Origin: Quillaja saponaria
Taxonomy: Eukaryota; Streptophyta; Magnoliopsida; Fabales; Quillajaceae
Direction of reading: 5' to 3'
DNA length: 64,000 bases
NCBI GenBank assembly: GCA_029379385.1
Contig: CM055617.1
Coordinates: 12,495,532-12,559,531, forward strand
The notes beneath the pieces are model-generated. The model was not told where the DNA came from. It saw only the letters and a program-made list of their open reading frames with translations, and did not search any database. Numbering within the stretch: position 1 is the stretch's first letter; every line of letters begins with the position of its first letter. Made by a program: the position numbers and the translations under genes. Positions 21,916 through 33,109 of the stretch are shown one piece after another.

Positions 21916-22690
21916 AATTAGACTGTATTCTGACCATTAGAAGATTTTATGATAACAAAATAGGGGGTGTCCAAGTGCACTCATGCGGGTTAGTCTGCTA
22001 CTGATAAAGATAAAAGTTTTGGGTAAATATCATAGATTCAAAACCATGCTTAGACATATGTTAATTATGGAGAGAGCACCCCCCACGACATCTACATTCT
22101 ATCAATGCAAGGCATGTATAAATACAAGGTTATTATTATGACATGGAGTTCAAAATTCATGTCTTGTATGATATATCATCTATCTGGTTGGTAGAAACAT
22201 TAGATTACAAATCTTACAAAGCCATAGTGCAAGTCAAGCATTTTCAGCTATACACGGTACGAAGATAGGAACTTTACACACTGAACTATGGTATTTTATG
22301 TTCCTAGTTTTTGCTAATTGGGGAAAGAAGCATTTGATAGAGTATAGAAGTTGCTCATTCACCAATTTCATGATTTCATCCTCCCAAATCAATGAACTAT
22401 GTTTAGGAATAAGTCTTATGTACACAGAACTAAAGGCAGAGAGCATGGACTAGAGAATACAGTTATCTTTACATTTCCTATTTTGGCTTTTTGTCAAATA
22501 GTTTTCTTTGACCTTCATGGACAAAATATACACTACTTGACCAAGAGCTTCACCATGGAAAAGAATAGCAAAGAACCTTTACAGCTTGAGTGCTTCGCAG
22601 CAAATGCATCAATAATGACAATTCGGAAATTCTTCCCTTGATGCCATTCTCCATAAAAGAGGGAAATGTAATTCAATAATAAGCCATTCA
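21916..22690. other. Intergenic DNA and probable 3' UTR of the FYVE-SYLF gene
   Basis: Nothing coding is recognisable. The part nearest 22690 is likely to be transcribed as the 3' UTR of the minus-strand gene that ends at 22692. Confidence 0.4.
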
Positions 22691-22691
22691 A

Positions 22692-25600
22692 TCACCCATC
22701 AAACTTCAAATACAGATCTGCAAGAGCATGATAGAGACCGGAAGCAGCAGGTGGCTTAGGCAATGAGCCAAGAAGGATGTCTGGTGCAGTAATAGACTGG
22801 CTTCCGTAGAAGCGGGAATTTTCTCGTGTGCGTGCGGTGACAATACTCCCTTCGAATGAACAGCCAACAAATGCACCTGCAAATGTAGAAGACAATTAAG
22901 CTTTTGTAGCATACACCAACATTAAGGTTTTGAAATTGTAGTATACATGACTGATTTTCAAAACTGCACAAGGTGGGTAAGGGATTTAACTGGAAATGAA
23001 AAGAAAAAATAAGTTGATTCAAATATATTTACTGAAAGCTGAAGGTGAGGGTGGGGTGGGGGGAATTAAGTTCAAAAATATTTAACTTATAGTTAGACTG
23101 CCACAAGTGTTGGACCATATGCTAGTGTTGGAATGAGAAGTGGGGAGGGTTGCTGAAAATGATTCCATATGCCCTCTAAGAGAATAATAACAGGCTGGCA
23201 AGGATAGCGAGATGGCAAAGTGATTTAGTTTGTTCAGAAGAAATTATTCAAGTAATGGAAAAGAGGCGAAAAGAACTTTCTCTCAACAACTACACGTTTA
23301 AATACAAACTGAACTACTAAAATGTGAGCTACACTCCAAACTCAAACTGAAAACTAAAGCTTTGATAAAGAGTTTTGTACTAATGCTTGTTATTCTCCTA
23401 GATCAATTAGGCTTAAATAATGAAAAAAGATACTGACATAAAACATTTACCTTTACTGCAGCTGTACGTGTAACAAGCAGAATAACCACCATCACCGGCT
23501 CGAACATCTGCTTCAAATGCCCTTCCAACAATGCCAGCCGCTGCACTCAAACCAGCACCAAGTGAAAGATGCAAATTACCACTGAAAGTCTTCACAGCAT
23601 CATTTGTTCTCAGAACAATTATGAAATCTGTCAATTCCCCTCCGACCTGCAATTTATTATCAAGTTGCAAAAATCTTAGGGTCCATTTGTATGTAATAAA
23701 TTGGAATTGGAATTGGAAATTAGAATGTTCAATTCTAATTTTTTTGTTTGGCACATATTTTAGAACTGGAATTGGAATTTTCAACTGAATGAATTGAAAA
23801 ACAACTACAAACAACATTTTCAATTCTTACGGCTAAACCCTAAAATTTAAATTTTATGAGCATGTGTTATATTTGACAGCAACTTACTTATGACAGCACA
23901 CCTATGAAATAAACCACCACAGACAACATCCACAACCCACCGTCAGCCACCACCACCATCACCGTCGAACCGTGAAATACGTATGACCATCATTGGAACC
24001 CGCCAAAGATGATAACAACCATAGTCAACCATCATAGAGACAACCAAAAACGACGAAAACTGTTATCAACCACTATTGAGATTTGAGACAACCAAAAACG
24101 ACGACAACTACCATTTGGACCCACCACATATGATGATAACTACCGTTAGGATCCGCTAAAACAATGACAATCATTGTAGGTAGTTTTCGAAAATGATGAC
24201 AACCATTGTCAAAAATTACTGGAGACGACGATAATCATCGTCGAAAGCCGCAAGAGATGACGGTAAGTTAGTAACTACCACCAAAATCCGCTAGAGACGA
24301 CAACAACCACCGTCAGAAACTATTGAAGACTACAACAACCACCGCCAAGCACTTGAAGTATAATTTTGATTGTAATTTTTTATGTGATCCAAACTCATAT
24401 TATAAGTTTAACTAATTCTAATTTTAGAAGAATTGAGATTGGTTTTACAAATTTAATTTCAATTCAATGGATCCAAAGACAACTTTAGAAACATTGGTAC
24501 AACAAATAAGTTAAAGACATTGCACATAATTAACAGGAAGTTTGAAGTTGGACCAAGCTTGGCTAAATGTCAGCTTCACACAATTGAGAGTCTACCAACA
24601 TCATTCCATATTTTAGACTCTAGAAAATAAGTGATTTATGATCTTTATGGAATGCTTCTATTTTTGTATTCCAAAAATATTATTTATCTTTTGATTACAT
24701 TACAAACAAATATACTGGACCATTTAATGGAAGCTCTTTTAATAAAAAAATGTATTTCTCCTCTAAGTGGAAATAATATATGCAGTAGACATCTCACCCA
24801 AAGATCGTACAACATTCTCGGCTTCTAGTTCATTACCTGGAACCAAAGTAATATGGAAGTCTGAATATGGATATAATCTTATTGTGTTTGTCATGTATCT
24901 AGTTGGGCCAAAGTTTCGCGTGGCGACTCGTTGAATAATTACGACCCGAAAAATAAGTTTAGTACACGTAACGGGGGAATAGTGAATAATAAAATTTTAG
25001 GGCTTGCTTTGCTTGTAGCTTATATATATATAATGGCAGTTAGCTTTAGGGTTTAATATGTTTTTCAGATTTTTTCGAGTCAGACATTTGTATTTTCTCT
25101 AAGAATAGAATAGTTAATTTCAATCTCTCCAATGAGGACGTAGGCTACATTGAGCCGAATCTCTATACATTTTGTATTTTTTCTTTTACTTAATTTCATT
25201 TTTCAATTCTAGATTTCATTCTATTCTTGTTTTTGTTTTAAGAAAAGTTATTAAGATGAGTTACTCCACCTGAGCACCCCACCCCATGCCAAATGTGGAA
25301 ATGGCAGATGGTGGAGACCATGAGCCATCTTCCCTACGAGCGACCACAAGTCCTGTTCCAATATTATAGGTAACCATCATTCCCCATTTCACCACAGTGA
25401 TTATTGCAAGGCCCTTTGCATGCCGAAGAATGGCATCTGGAATTGCCTTCTCGGGCTTCAAATATCCTACCTGCATGGTGAAATTACATGAGTAATGTAA
25501 TAATTGAGAATGTCATATGTCACAACAATCAATATGTATTTTTGTTTTAAATAACAAGTCCTTCAGTTCCGTGTTATCAAATATGGCCCCCAGAATGAAA

Positions 25601-27428
25601 CTCATCCACATTAAGTCTTAATCTGATGCCTACTCAATAAATATGTTCTGTCACTAGGTAAAAGATGATTCAATTAGAGGATTCTTCAAATAAATGTGTA
25701 CAAAGAAGATATTTACTATTTTCCAATTTGTAATAAAGTCTCTTAATGGTGGTAAAGCTTATTACTACATGATTGCTTGCTACCATTGCTGATTTAGAAG
25801 AAAAAGAATGCAACTTGAACTATCAGGGCCACAGCCACACCTGGTGGGCTACTAATATTTTCATACTCAAAAAAGGGAGTTATGCAAATCCTCTTCAATG
25901 TGAAACCCGAATTAATCTTTAGCTCAATAAGTCTACAGTTGAACCAGCTTGATCAGTGTCAGCCTGGTTGTACTTATGAGAGAACTCAGAACACCAAAGC
26001 AAAGATTCGATTTCCAGAATGCATTATAAAATTTAAACTCCATATTAACTGGAATGAGCATTCACGAATTTGTAAACAAAAATCTTTAAACTTGAACTTT
26101 ACCTTCTTATAAGCCTTAATAGTGTTTGTTGCCTTATAAATCTCGTACTCCATGGACTGCCCCCAAGGAAAATTAGCCCATGATCTCAAAGTGCTGAGAT
26201 CTGTCAGGTCATGAGTTGCCAACTGAGCAGCATTACTTACTTGGTCCATCAAATATGGTCGGACAGAGTCAAGCCGGACACAGCATACATCACAGACTCG
26301 TTGGGGGTCACTAACTCGAAACTTTTCTGGCAGCAAACTCCTTCCTTTAGAGCACCCACTACAGAATATTCCTCCACAAAACCGGCAGTGATGTCGGGAG
26401 CACATGATAGGATGAAACCTCACACCACAGAGCATACAAGAAGAAGCGGCACTGTCCGGCAACCACTTTGGAGGCTCTGCTTCAAGTAATTCATTCACTT
26501 TACCAAAATTGGCCTCTGTGAGAGTTTGAGCCATCTCTTTCCAAGCTTGTTCAAGTAGATGGCTTGACATCCATGAAAAATGACATTTCTGAATATCACC
26601 TGACGCTAAAGAACTCACTTTTCCTCGAGTTACAAGCAACATTTCTACTATCACATCCCACATGGTCAACTCCTTGTCTTCCCCACTGTATTGGGTCCAC
26701 CCCATGCCATCTTCAGGAAAATAACCCCCACTTGAGTGAAAACCTCTAGCCTGCTCCTCATGCTCACTTTCCAACATAGGTGGAACAGAAATCGGTATCC
26801 AAACTCCAGTATCTTCAGAAAGTGGTGAATCATAATAGAAGTACTTCCCTTGCTTATGGAGGCCACCTACTGGTTCTATCTTTTCATTATCCTGCTCAAT
26901 TGTTCCTTCATGTAATTCAGCATCTAATTGGGATGAATTCATTCTTCGGCCTTCAAAACCATCACTGGCGGATGAATAATACCACTCCCTTTGATTATCA
27001 GGTTCCCAATCATCCTGTCAATGACCTCAATCACACCCAATCAGATATAAATAAAACAATACAGATACCCAATTGGAAAGTATTCACTTTGAGCAAAGAT
27101 AAAAACCATCTATCAGTTAAAAATTTAAACTTCCTCACATGTTAATGAAATAGAAAAAAAATAAAAAAATCAAATTTTTTCTTATGCTCCTTTTGGTGCA
27201 TCAGGTAAGGCATTAAATTTAAGACATCCAAGTCAAATTTTACAAAGCAGAACGACAAAGATGATAATTCATAATCAGCAAACAAGCAAAAACATACATC
27301 GAAGAAGACGAAAAAATTACCAGAGGAGAATTGGGAATCGGGTCTCCAAAGGAGATATTAGACACCCTAGTCGCCAATTTCTCTATCCCTGCAGCTTCAG
27401 GGTTTGAATTCAAACTGTTGCTCTCCAT
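22692..27428 (-). CDS. FYVE zinc finger plus SYLF (Ysc84-type) lipid-binding protein
   Basis: Five exons on the minus strand, all with GT-AG junctions: 27428-27321, 27014-26103, 25470-25270, 23646-23451 and 22876-22692. Together they encode 533 residues. The N-terminal third is acidic and unremarkable. A FYVE-type zinc finger follows (WLPDSAASSCMLCGVRFHPI, the basic SRHHCRFCGGIFCSGCSKGR ligand site, and DPQRVCDVCC), with the WxxD, RHHCR and RVC signatures needed for phosphatidylinositol 3-phosphate binding. The C-terminal half is a SYLF/Ysc84 domain: AIPDAILRHAKGLAIITVVK, then GGELTDFIIVLRTNDAVKTF and the glycine-rich GNLHLSLGAGLSAAAGIVGR. This FYVE-SYLF pairing is a known plant protein type. 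It suggests a role at endosomal membranes, possibly linking phosphoinositides to actin or lipids; that is inference from the domains. Start: the ATG at 27428, since an upstream in-frame TTG is not a start. Confidence 0.9.
23680..24500. mobile_element. MITE-like insertion with ACAACCACC-type low-complexity core, inside an intron
   Basis: This lies within the 1.6-kb third intron of the FYVE-SYLF gene. The left end reads GGGTCCATTTGTATGTAATA followed by repeated GGAATTGGAATT. The reverse complement of the right end reads GTCTTTGGATCCATTGAATT. The core (about 23925-24350) consists of decayed repeats of phrases such as ACAACCACCGTCA, GACGACAACAACC and GATGATAACAACC, with much higher GC than its flanks. 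It has no apparent coding sense. Its position and ends suggest a nonautonomous DNA transposon that carries a short GC-richer repeat array. Confidence 0.45.
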
Positions 27429-27787
27429 CGGTATCAACTAAATAACATCAAAAATGGGCATATAGATCTATACAGAGCTGCTTTCTGAAATTATTGACTA
27501 TCTCTTTTTGAGCTCTAATGGCTTCTTATCGGTTTAGTCTTCTACGTCTTCCTTGCGTAGTCTGTGAAACTTTGCCAGCTACGATGTCGTTTGAAGGTGT
27601 AAGATGGATGCAGCACACCTAAAATACTGTCGTTTAACTAATAAATAAAAATCATGGAAAAACCTATTTTTGATATCTCCGTAAACATCTTGTCGTTTAA
27701 CTTTCACTTCAAGTAGAATACAAATTACAGTTTTATAAATTCAAATACTGTACATGAGAAGATTGTAAAAAATAAGAAATAAATTGG
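27429..27787. other. 5' region of the FYVE-SYLF gene
   Basis: The region upstream of the ATG at 27428 has no other gene on the plus strand. It should hold the 5' UTR and promoter of the minus-strand gene. I see no clear TATA box. Confidence 0.35.
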
Positions 27788-28225
27788 TATTGTTTGGTTA
27801 AACTGTGTTTAAAAGTATTATAAGTATAATTTTCAAGTAGAGCACTTAAAAAATATAAAAAATTGAAAAAGTGTTTGTATCAGTTAACGTAAAAGTATTG
27901 TTTGATATAAAAAATTGTTTTATTTTATTTTTTAAAAATATTGAATATTAAAATTACTAAAAAAACTAGTTTGACAAATATTATAATTATGTTTGTCTAA
28001 ATAAAATAATTATTAAAATTCATTTAAGTTTCTCTTGTTTTCTATTTGAAAATTTTTTTTCTTTTTTTTTAATTTCAGCTTTTAGCTTTTTTTTTAGGAC
28101 TTTAAAAGTCCAAAAATATTTTTTTATAAAGCTTAAAAAATGAAGCTTCTATTACCAAACAGTTTTGTAAAAAATGTTAAACTCAAAAGTTGTTTTAAAA
28201 GCTAAACCAAATAGAAACAAGATTG
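27788..28225. mobile_element. Candidate MITE, TTGTTTGGTTxA ends
   Basis: The left end reads GGTATTGTTTGGTTAAACTG followed by TGTTTAAAAG. The reverse complement of the right end reads CTTGTTTCTATTTGGTTTAG followed by CTTTTAAAAC. The arms therefore form an imperfect terminal inverted repeat of about 30 bases. The internal sequence is AT-rich with no reading frame. Boundaries are approximate. Confidence 0.45.
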
Positions 28226-28534
28226 GATATTTAATAAGCCAGTTATATTAAAGTTTAACTTTTCTTCAGGCCACAAAAAAGTTAAGTTTTCTAAGAATTT
28301 TTTTCCCCCTTCTATCATTCCTCTTCTCTCTCCCCTACCTGATTGATAAAAAAGTTGTGAAACTAAAATATATATATTAGGGGACGGGTGATAAATTTTT
28401 TTCTTGATAAGCGTGGTTAAAAATAAAACTCACTCTTATTCATTTTTAAAAATAAAATTATTGAAATATTTTTGACATCTTTTTTCCATAAAGGCGGGAA
28501 ACATATTCCCGGATAGAGTGATATCTATTTTGTA

Positions 28535-29000
28535 GGGGTGAAAATATTGGGTAATAATCAAAATACCGAACCAAAATTGATTTTTTTGGTTAATTTTTGA
28601 AAAAAATTAATTTTTGTTTTTAATCAATTAAAATTATTGGTTCAGTTTCTATAATTTTTTGATTTTAATCAAAACCAAATAGAATTATATTTATTTAAGA
28701 AATAAATTAATATTAATTTAAGAGCCACAATAATATATTTATATTTTTGAGGAGAAAAAAAAAACAATATTTAAGCCTTATTTTGTAAGTCAAATAAAGA
28801 AAAGAAATTAAAATTTAAAAATATATATAATGTGGATTTTAGGCTCACTATTTAAGTCAAAAAAATTGGGTTTGGTTCGATGGTCTATTTTCACTAAAAA
28901 TCGAATTAACCAATATCTAATTTCAATCCGAACTTTCAATATTGTTATTTTATTCTTAAAAATCAAACTGAATTGAACCTATCCCTATTATTTTATTTAC
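28535..29000. mobile_element. hAT-type nonautonomous element, TAGGGGTG ends
   Basis: The left end is TAGGGGTGAAAATATTGGGT. The reverse complement of the right end is AATAGGGATAGGTTCAATTC. Internally there are many GGTT(C/A)GGTT, AATTGGTTCAG and AATCGAATTAACCAATAT-type phrases on both arms. A TAGGGGTG terminus with subterminal GGTTCGGTT-like motifs is characteristic of a widespread class of hAT-like MITEs in plants. No transposase is present. Confidence 0.55.
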
Positions 29001-29007
29001 CTATAAT

Positions 29008-29075
29008 GAATGTCACGACTCGAATCTAGAATTATGACCGATGCCAGAATTAAGACAAGCTCACCTCAACTCAAA
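29008..29075. repeat. Dispersed LTR-like motif, TGTCACGACT copy
   Basis: TGTCACGACTCGAATCTAGA followed by ATTATGACCGATGCCAGAAT matches a second copy at about 34402-34470 (TGTCACGACCTAAATCTAGG, ATCATGACCGGCGCAAGAAC, then a GCTCACCT phrase in both). TGTCACGACCC...ATGACCGGCGC-type sequence is common in long terminal repeats of plant retrotransposons, so both are probably LTR remnants. The assignment is inference. Confidence 0.5.
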
Positions 29076-29291
29076 TTAGTCTTAATTTAATAAATAAATT
29101 AATCTATTTATAAAATTATGTAAAATTTAAACAAAAAATTAATTTATACTTTGAAAGTTTCCCTGCGATACAATTCTACTAAACTAATAGTAAACGTCTT
29201 GTGTTTCAATTTCGTTCATCCCGCTTGGAACCTACGAGCAAACTACGGTGATTCACTACCAAGCTCAAAGCTCTTACAGTACCAAATACCA

Positions 29292-29603
29292 ATGGTGTTC
29301 GCCGTATCCAAATTCAAGCGGTCCATCTGGATACCGATTCTCCTCCTCCTTCTTGCGACCCTCCATCAGTCATCGCATGGTGTTCCCGGATTTGACAGTA
29401 GAATTTCTCAGGATGGTTCAGTCCGCCGCATATTTGGGACCCAGAGGACCAATCAGGTGCCAAACTGTGGAGAGATGGTCTCTCGGTCCAAGTGCTCGCA
29501 GAATTCAAAGTGCCGTTGGTGTCGAAGCGAAGATCTAGAAGACATGTGCTTTAGCAAAGCTGAAGCTTGGAGGTTACCGCAACAGGTTTTCTCTTGCGAT
29601 TGA
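29292..29603 (+). CDS. Small cysteine-rich secreted or membrane-anchored protein, function unknown
   Basis: A single open frame from the ATG at 29292 encodes 103 residues. The first 30 (MVFAVSKFKRSIWIPILLLL and LATLHQSSHG) look like a signal peptide or anchor: a basic start and a leucine-rich core. The mature part ends in a six-cysteine pattern, NCGEMVSRSKCSQNSKCRWC followed by RSEDLEDMCFSKAEAWRLPQ and QVFSCD. The CxWC-like core and the RLPQQVFxCD ending look conserved; I recall similar uncharacterised proteins in other land plants. No catalytic motif is seen. Six cysteines could make three disulfides in the secretory pathway. The frame is open upstream of 29292 without another ATG, so this start is the natural one. 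I cannot assign a function. Confidence 0.65.
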   Translation: MVFAVSKFKRSIWIPILLLLLATLHQSSHGVPGFDSRISQDGSVRRIFGTQRTNQVPNCGEMVSRSKCSQNSKCRWCRSEDLEDMCFSKAEAWRLPQQVFSCD

Positions 29604-32095
29604 TTCTGTGAAGATTTATCCTCTATGTTAGCTACCTTGTTCAGCTTCTATGATTGTAAACTTCTGTTGTTTAGTGAGAGTTGGATATTATCTCTTCTAT
29701 TGTGTGGTGAGGTTCTTGCTGTTGTTGTTGTATGATGTTTAGTACTTCAATTCAACTTGCAGTTCCGATTCAATGACATGGGTTGTTTTAGATTAGAGGA
29801 ACAGATTGAAAATGAATACCCACTTCGATCTCTCTTATGTTGTAATGTTTTTACTGATTCAATTCAATATACACCAATTTATGACATGGGTTGTATTGGA
29901 TTTGGGGATACATGTTGGAAATGAGTTCTCACCTTGATTGTGTTTATGTGTCCTTTGGTTGCTATGAATTATTATGATATGTTGAAGAAAACCTGCAGGC
30001 TTGTGCCAACTTGCTTTCTTCCTTTTGAGTTCTTGAAGGACGGTTCTGCCATTAGTGTGATAATGACTTTCTTTATTTCTTTCTGTTTTTTTTTTTTTTT
30101 TTGGGTGCTAAGTAACTCAGATAAGCTCTATTTTAAGGCCTTTCTGTAATTGACCCACTTTGCAGTGGCAAATTGTGTTTTTCTTGGTCTATTGAAGTTT
30201 TTTTCCATGTTTAAATATATATTTGTTGGTAAAAGTTGGAAGCTATGGTTTACCAAAATGACAGACACTTGTTGAATTTAATTTGATGATGGAAGTATAC
30301 ATTCCCTGTTGTTTCCCAGAAAACAAGGTTTTTCAATTCTTTAATATATGAACACCATAGACTCAAGCAAGATTGAATCCATCATTCCTGCATCACTTGT
30401 ATGTCAAAGATTTAGACAAAGATGATTGCAGGCAATATATTTTATTCTCTTTCTTGTTTTTTTCTTTTTTGGGTACAGCATCATTTTTCTGTGTGTGCTT
30501 CTCGTTTATTTTCTGTGCAAGAGACTCTGATGGGTTTCAGAATATTTGAATCATGACATCAAGCTGATAGGAATAATCTTGGCTGTGTAATCTTGCTAGT
30601 TTGTTTTGTCTACAAGGTTGAGCTACTTTGGATCAAAGCTGGAACGAGCCAGCATCAGAGAATTTAAATCTGGAAATGAAAAAGATAGCATAAGGATAAA
30701 TGACTTATTCTAAGTTTTTCAGTTGCTTTATGTTTACTACCTATTGTTTGACAGTATCAGTTGTAAAACTGAATCACTGCTCTTCTAAAATCCAGTTCAA
30801 GTTCATAAATTTAGCTATGAACTAATGTCGCTGTGCAGGATCATTCAGGCTTGGTATATAGAGACCCTTTTCACATAGTAAATTATTGAGATCTACTGTC
30901 TGTCTTCAGTCGATCATTTAAATACAGCCCATTTTCTGTTTGCATTGCAGAGCCTTCAGTTGATCCATTTTTTCTTCAGGGTGTCTTATCTCCTGCTGTG
31001 TTTAGTAATATTCTGTTTTTACTCTATAATATCAATACTTCTTGCATTTTTACTGGTCATAAGGATGTAAATGGATCTTCTGTTAACACAATGGTGAGTA
31101 TCTTGCTTAGGAATTAAGAGAGATCAGGGGTTTGGTGCTTTTTTTTATTGTTATATGTAAACTATACTGAATGATGAACGTTAAAAACCTCCAGGTCTTT
31201 GTGTTTCAAGATTAAGTTAATTAACATGTTGAAACTAGTTTGGCAAATGAAAAAGAAAAAACATGTTGCAGAACTTAGACTGGAATGCTCAGCTTATTGG
31301 ATGTTGAGCATCTACAATGACAGAAAACCTTGCCAATGAATCTGTGATTGGCCACCAAATAACTATCAGTGGTACTTTATCTGTTGTCATGGAATAAATT
31401 TGGTTGCATTTTGAGAGATCAAGATTGCTTTCTCCTCTGCAACACAGTCCATTTAATATGAAACCCAAGTGCTAAGCTAAAACTTCTTGGACAAAATTGC
31501 AGTGTAAGCTACCATCTTATACTGCCATTGGTGAAGCAACTTTCCATTTATAGGAGCTTACTGGGGAAGCTGTGGCTAAAGCTCTAAGGGAGAACAGTAT
31601 ATCAACAGTGGTACAGAATGATAGATACAATGAAGACTATAACCTCCCCTCAGAAACCTAAACTGCTGGCGCATTCTAGTGCCCTTCCATGAAGCTCTGA
31701 ATCACTTTTTTTAGCTCAATTTTAACACTAATACCTCTGTAAAAACTTCAAAAAACAAAGATAAAACTCTTCTCGAACAAAGTACCTCATTTCTCATTCT
31801 AATCTAAATCTCCAACTAATGAAAAAGCTGAGATAAGTAGGAGTAATAAAATAATGCATCAATCATGCAATTTCATGTTATATCTTGATTTTGAAACTAA
31901 TCAACAAAGTGAGAAAAATACATCTTTAACTCTGATTCCTTTTTCATTCGAAATTGAACAAATCATTGTTCAACTCATATCATATTCAACTGCTTCAAAA
32001 GAAACCTCGAGGTTTTAAAAATACAAAAAAAAAAAAAAAAAAAAAAAAAAAATGTGCTGTTAATTAAAATCTTGAAGTTTCAGAATTCAGAGTCT
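29604..32095. other. Non-coding region between two genes
   Basis: About 2.5 kb with no recognisable protein. The composition resembles introns and UTRs (T-rich, few AT-only runs), so part of it may be a long 3' UTR of the small cysteine-rich gene or a non-coding transcript. T tracts occur near 30088, and an A tract of about 30 bases lies at 32021-32051. Confidence 0.4.
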
Positions 32096-32099
32096 TATC

Positions 32100-32957
32100 T
32101 TATACAGCAACGTAATGCTTCACAGCATCCCTCATATCATCAAAACATTCAGATTCTTCAAAAAACTTTATCAACCTTCGCAGCTCTTGGTCATGGAGAT
32201 CATTGACAAACGGTCGGACCTGAATCGCATTCTGAGGTTGGTACACATACGAATTCGGGTTATCATCAACTATAACTACCCGCTTCAAATCCCTGCCCAT
32301 CTCAGACAAATCCTTCACGTACTTCCCCTCTACTTGCTTACACGAATCCCGATAAAGCCGGTGAGAAATCAGGGCTTTCTGGTCGAGCCGGTCCAGAACC
32401 AGCGATGCATACTCTTTCAACCCGGCCGTGAAGACGACGATCTCGAACTTTGTTGCCAACGTTTCCAGTAATTCATCAACACCAGGTCGCTTCAACACGT
32501 AGAAATTGATTATCTGGCCATCTATTCTTGGCCGTACGATGAAATCGTACCGTTCCGGTGGTGGGTCGGCCTTGGAGTGAATCAGGGTCTCGTCAAGGTC
32601 AAGGAAGATGGTTTTTTTATCAGGCGAAATCAACGGCGGAAGGCGACTGTTAAAGACGAGAGATCGACGGACACTATTGAAGGAAGGTTCATCAAATTCT
32701 TCATCATCTTCCGGTGGGTTTTTCTTAAGGATTCGAAATCCTCTGTGACGGTTCGGAGTGCTGATTCGAGCCAATTTGGAGAAGATCTTAGTGAGACGGC
32801 GCTGGCACGTAAAGAGAGACTTGTTTATAGAAGATAAGACGGCAGAGGTGGCAGCCACTGCCACATTTTTTATCGGAGATTTTTTGCGGTGGCGACGGCT
32901 ATTACTGCGGCGATCTTTAGTGGATTTTGTTGGGCTTTTCTTGATCATCGAAACCAT
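32100..32957 (-). CDS. CTD-like (SCP1/FCP1 type) protein phosphatase, HAD superfamily
   Basis: A single exon encodes 285 residues from the ATG at 32957; an upstream ATG (33098) would add 47 residues that look like translated UTR, so I prefer the downstream one. The first 110 residues are basic and Ser-rich (SRRHRKKSPIK), with a nuclear-localisation-like stretch. The catalytic domain begins KKTIFLDLDETLIHS at about 115-128. Its DLDET carries the nucleophile and acid-base aspartates of the DxDx(T/V) phosphatases. KRPGVDELLETLATKFEIVV and FTAGLKEYA follow, then KYVKDLSEMGRDLKRVVIVD with DNPNSY, the conserved VDDNP motif. This family removes phosphate from the RNA polymerase II C-terminal domain or other Ser/Thr targets. 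The target of this protein is not shown by sequence. Confidence 0.88.
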   Translation of the reverse strand: MVSMIKKSPTKSTKDRRSNSRRHRKKSPIKNVAVAATSAVLSSINKSLFTCQRRLTKIFSKLARISTPNRHRGFRILKKNPPEDDEEFDEPSFNSVRRSLVFNSRLPPLISPDKKTIFLDLDETLIHSKADPPPERYDFIVRPRIDGQIINFYVLKRPGVDELLETLATKFEIVVFTAGLKEYASLVLDRLDQKALISHRLYRDSCKQVEGKYVKDLSEMGRDLKRVVIVDDNPNSYVYQPQNAIQVRPFVNDLHDQELRRLIKFFEESECFDDMRDAVKHYVAV

Positions 32958-33109
32958 TGCCGGATTCTTGGAAATGAGAGAGAAAAATAGAGGGGGTTGG
33001 TTCGTGTGGCTGAGAAATGGGGGTCGGAGATCGTGAATTTGAGGTTGAGGAGAATTTAAATTTTGGTTCGGTGCAACGGTCAGAAATTGCTTCGGCATCC
33101 GAAGCTAGA

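Noticed and set aside
33098..33098. Upstream ATG of the CTD-like phosphatase, giving 332 residues
   Set aside because: The extra 47 residues (MPKQFLTVAP and on) look like translated UTR; the family normally starts near the basic Ser-rich region, at 32957.
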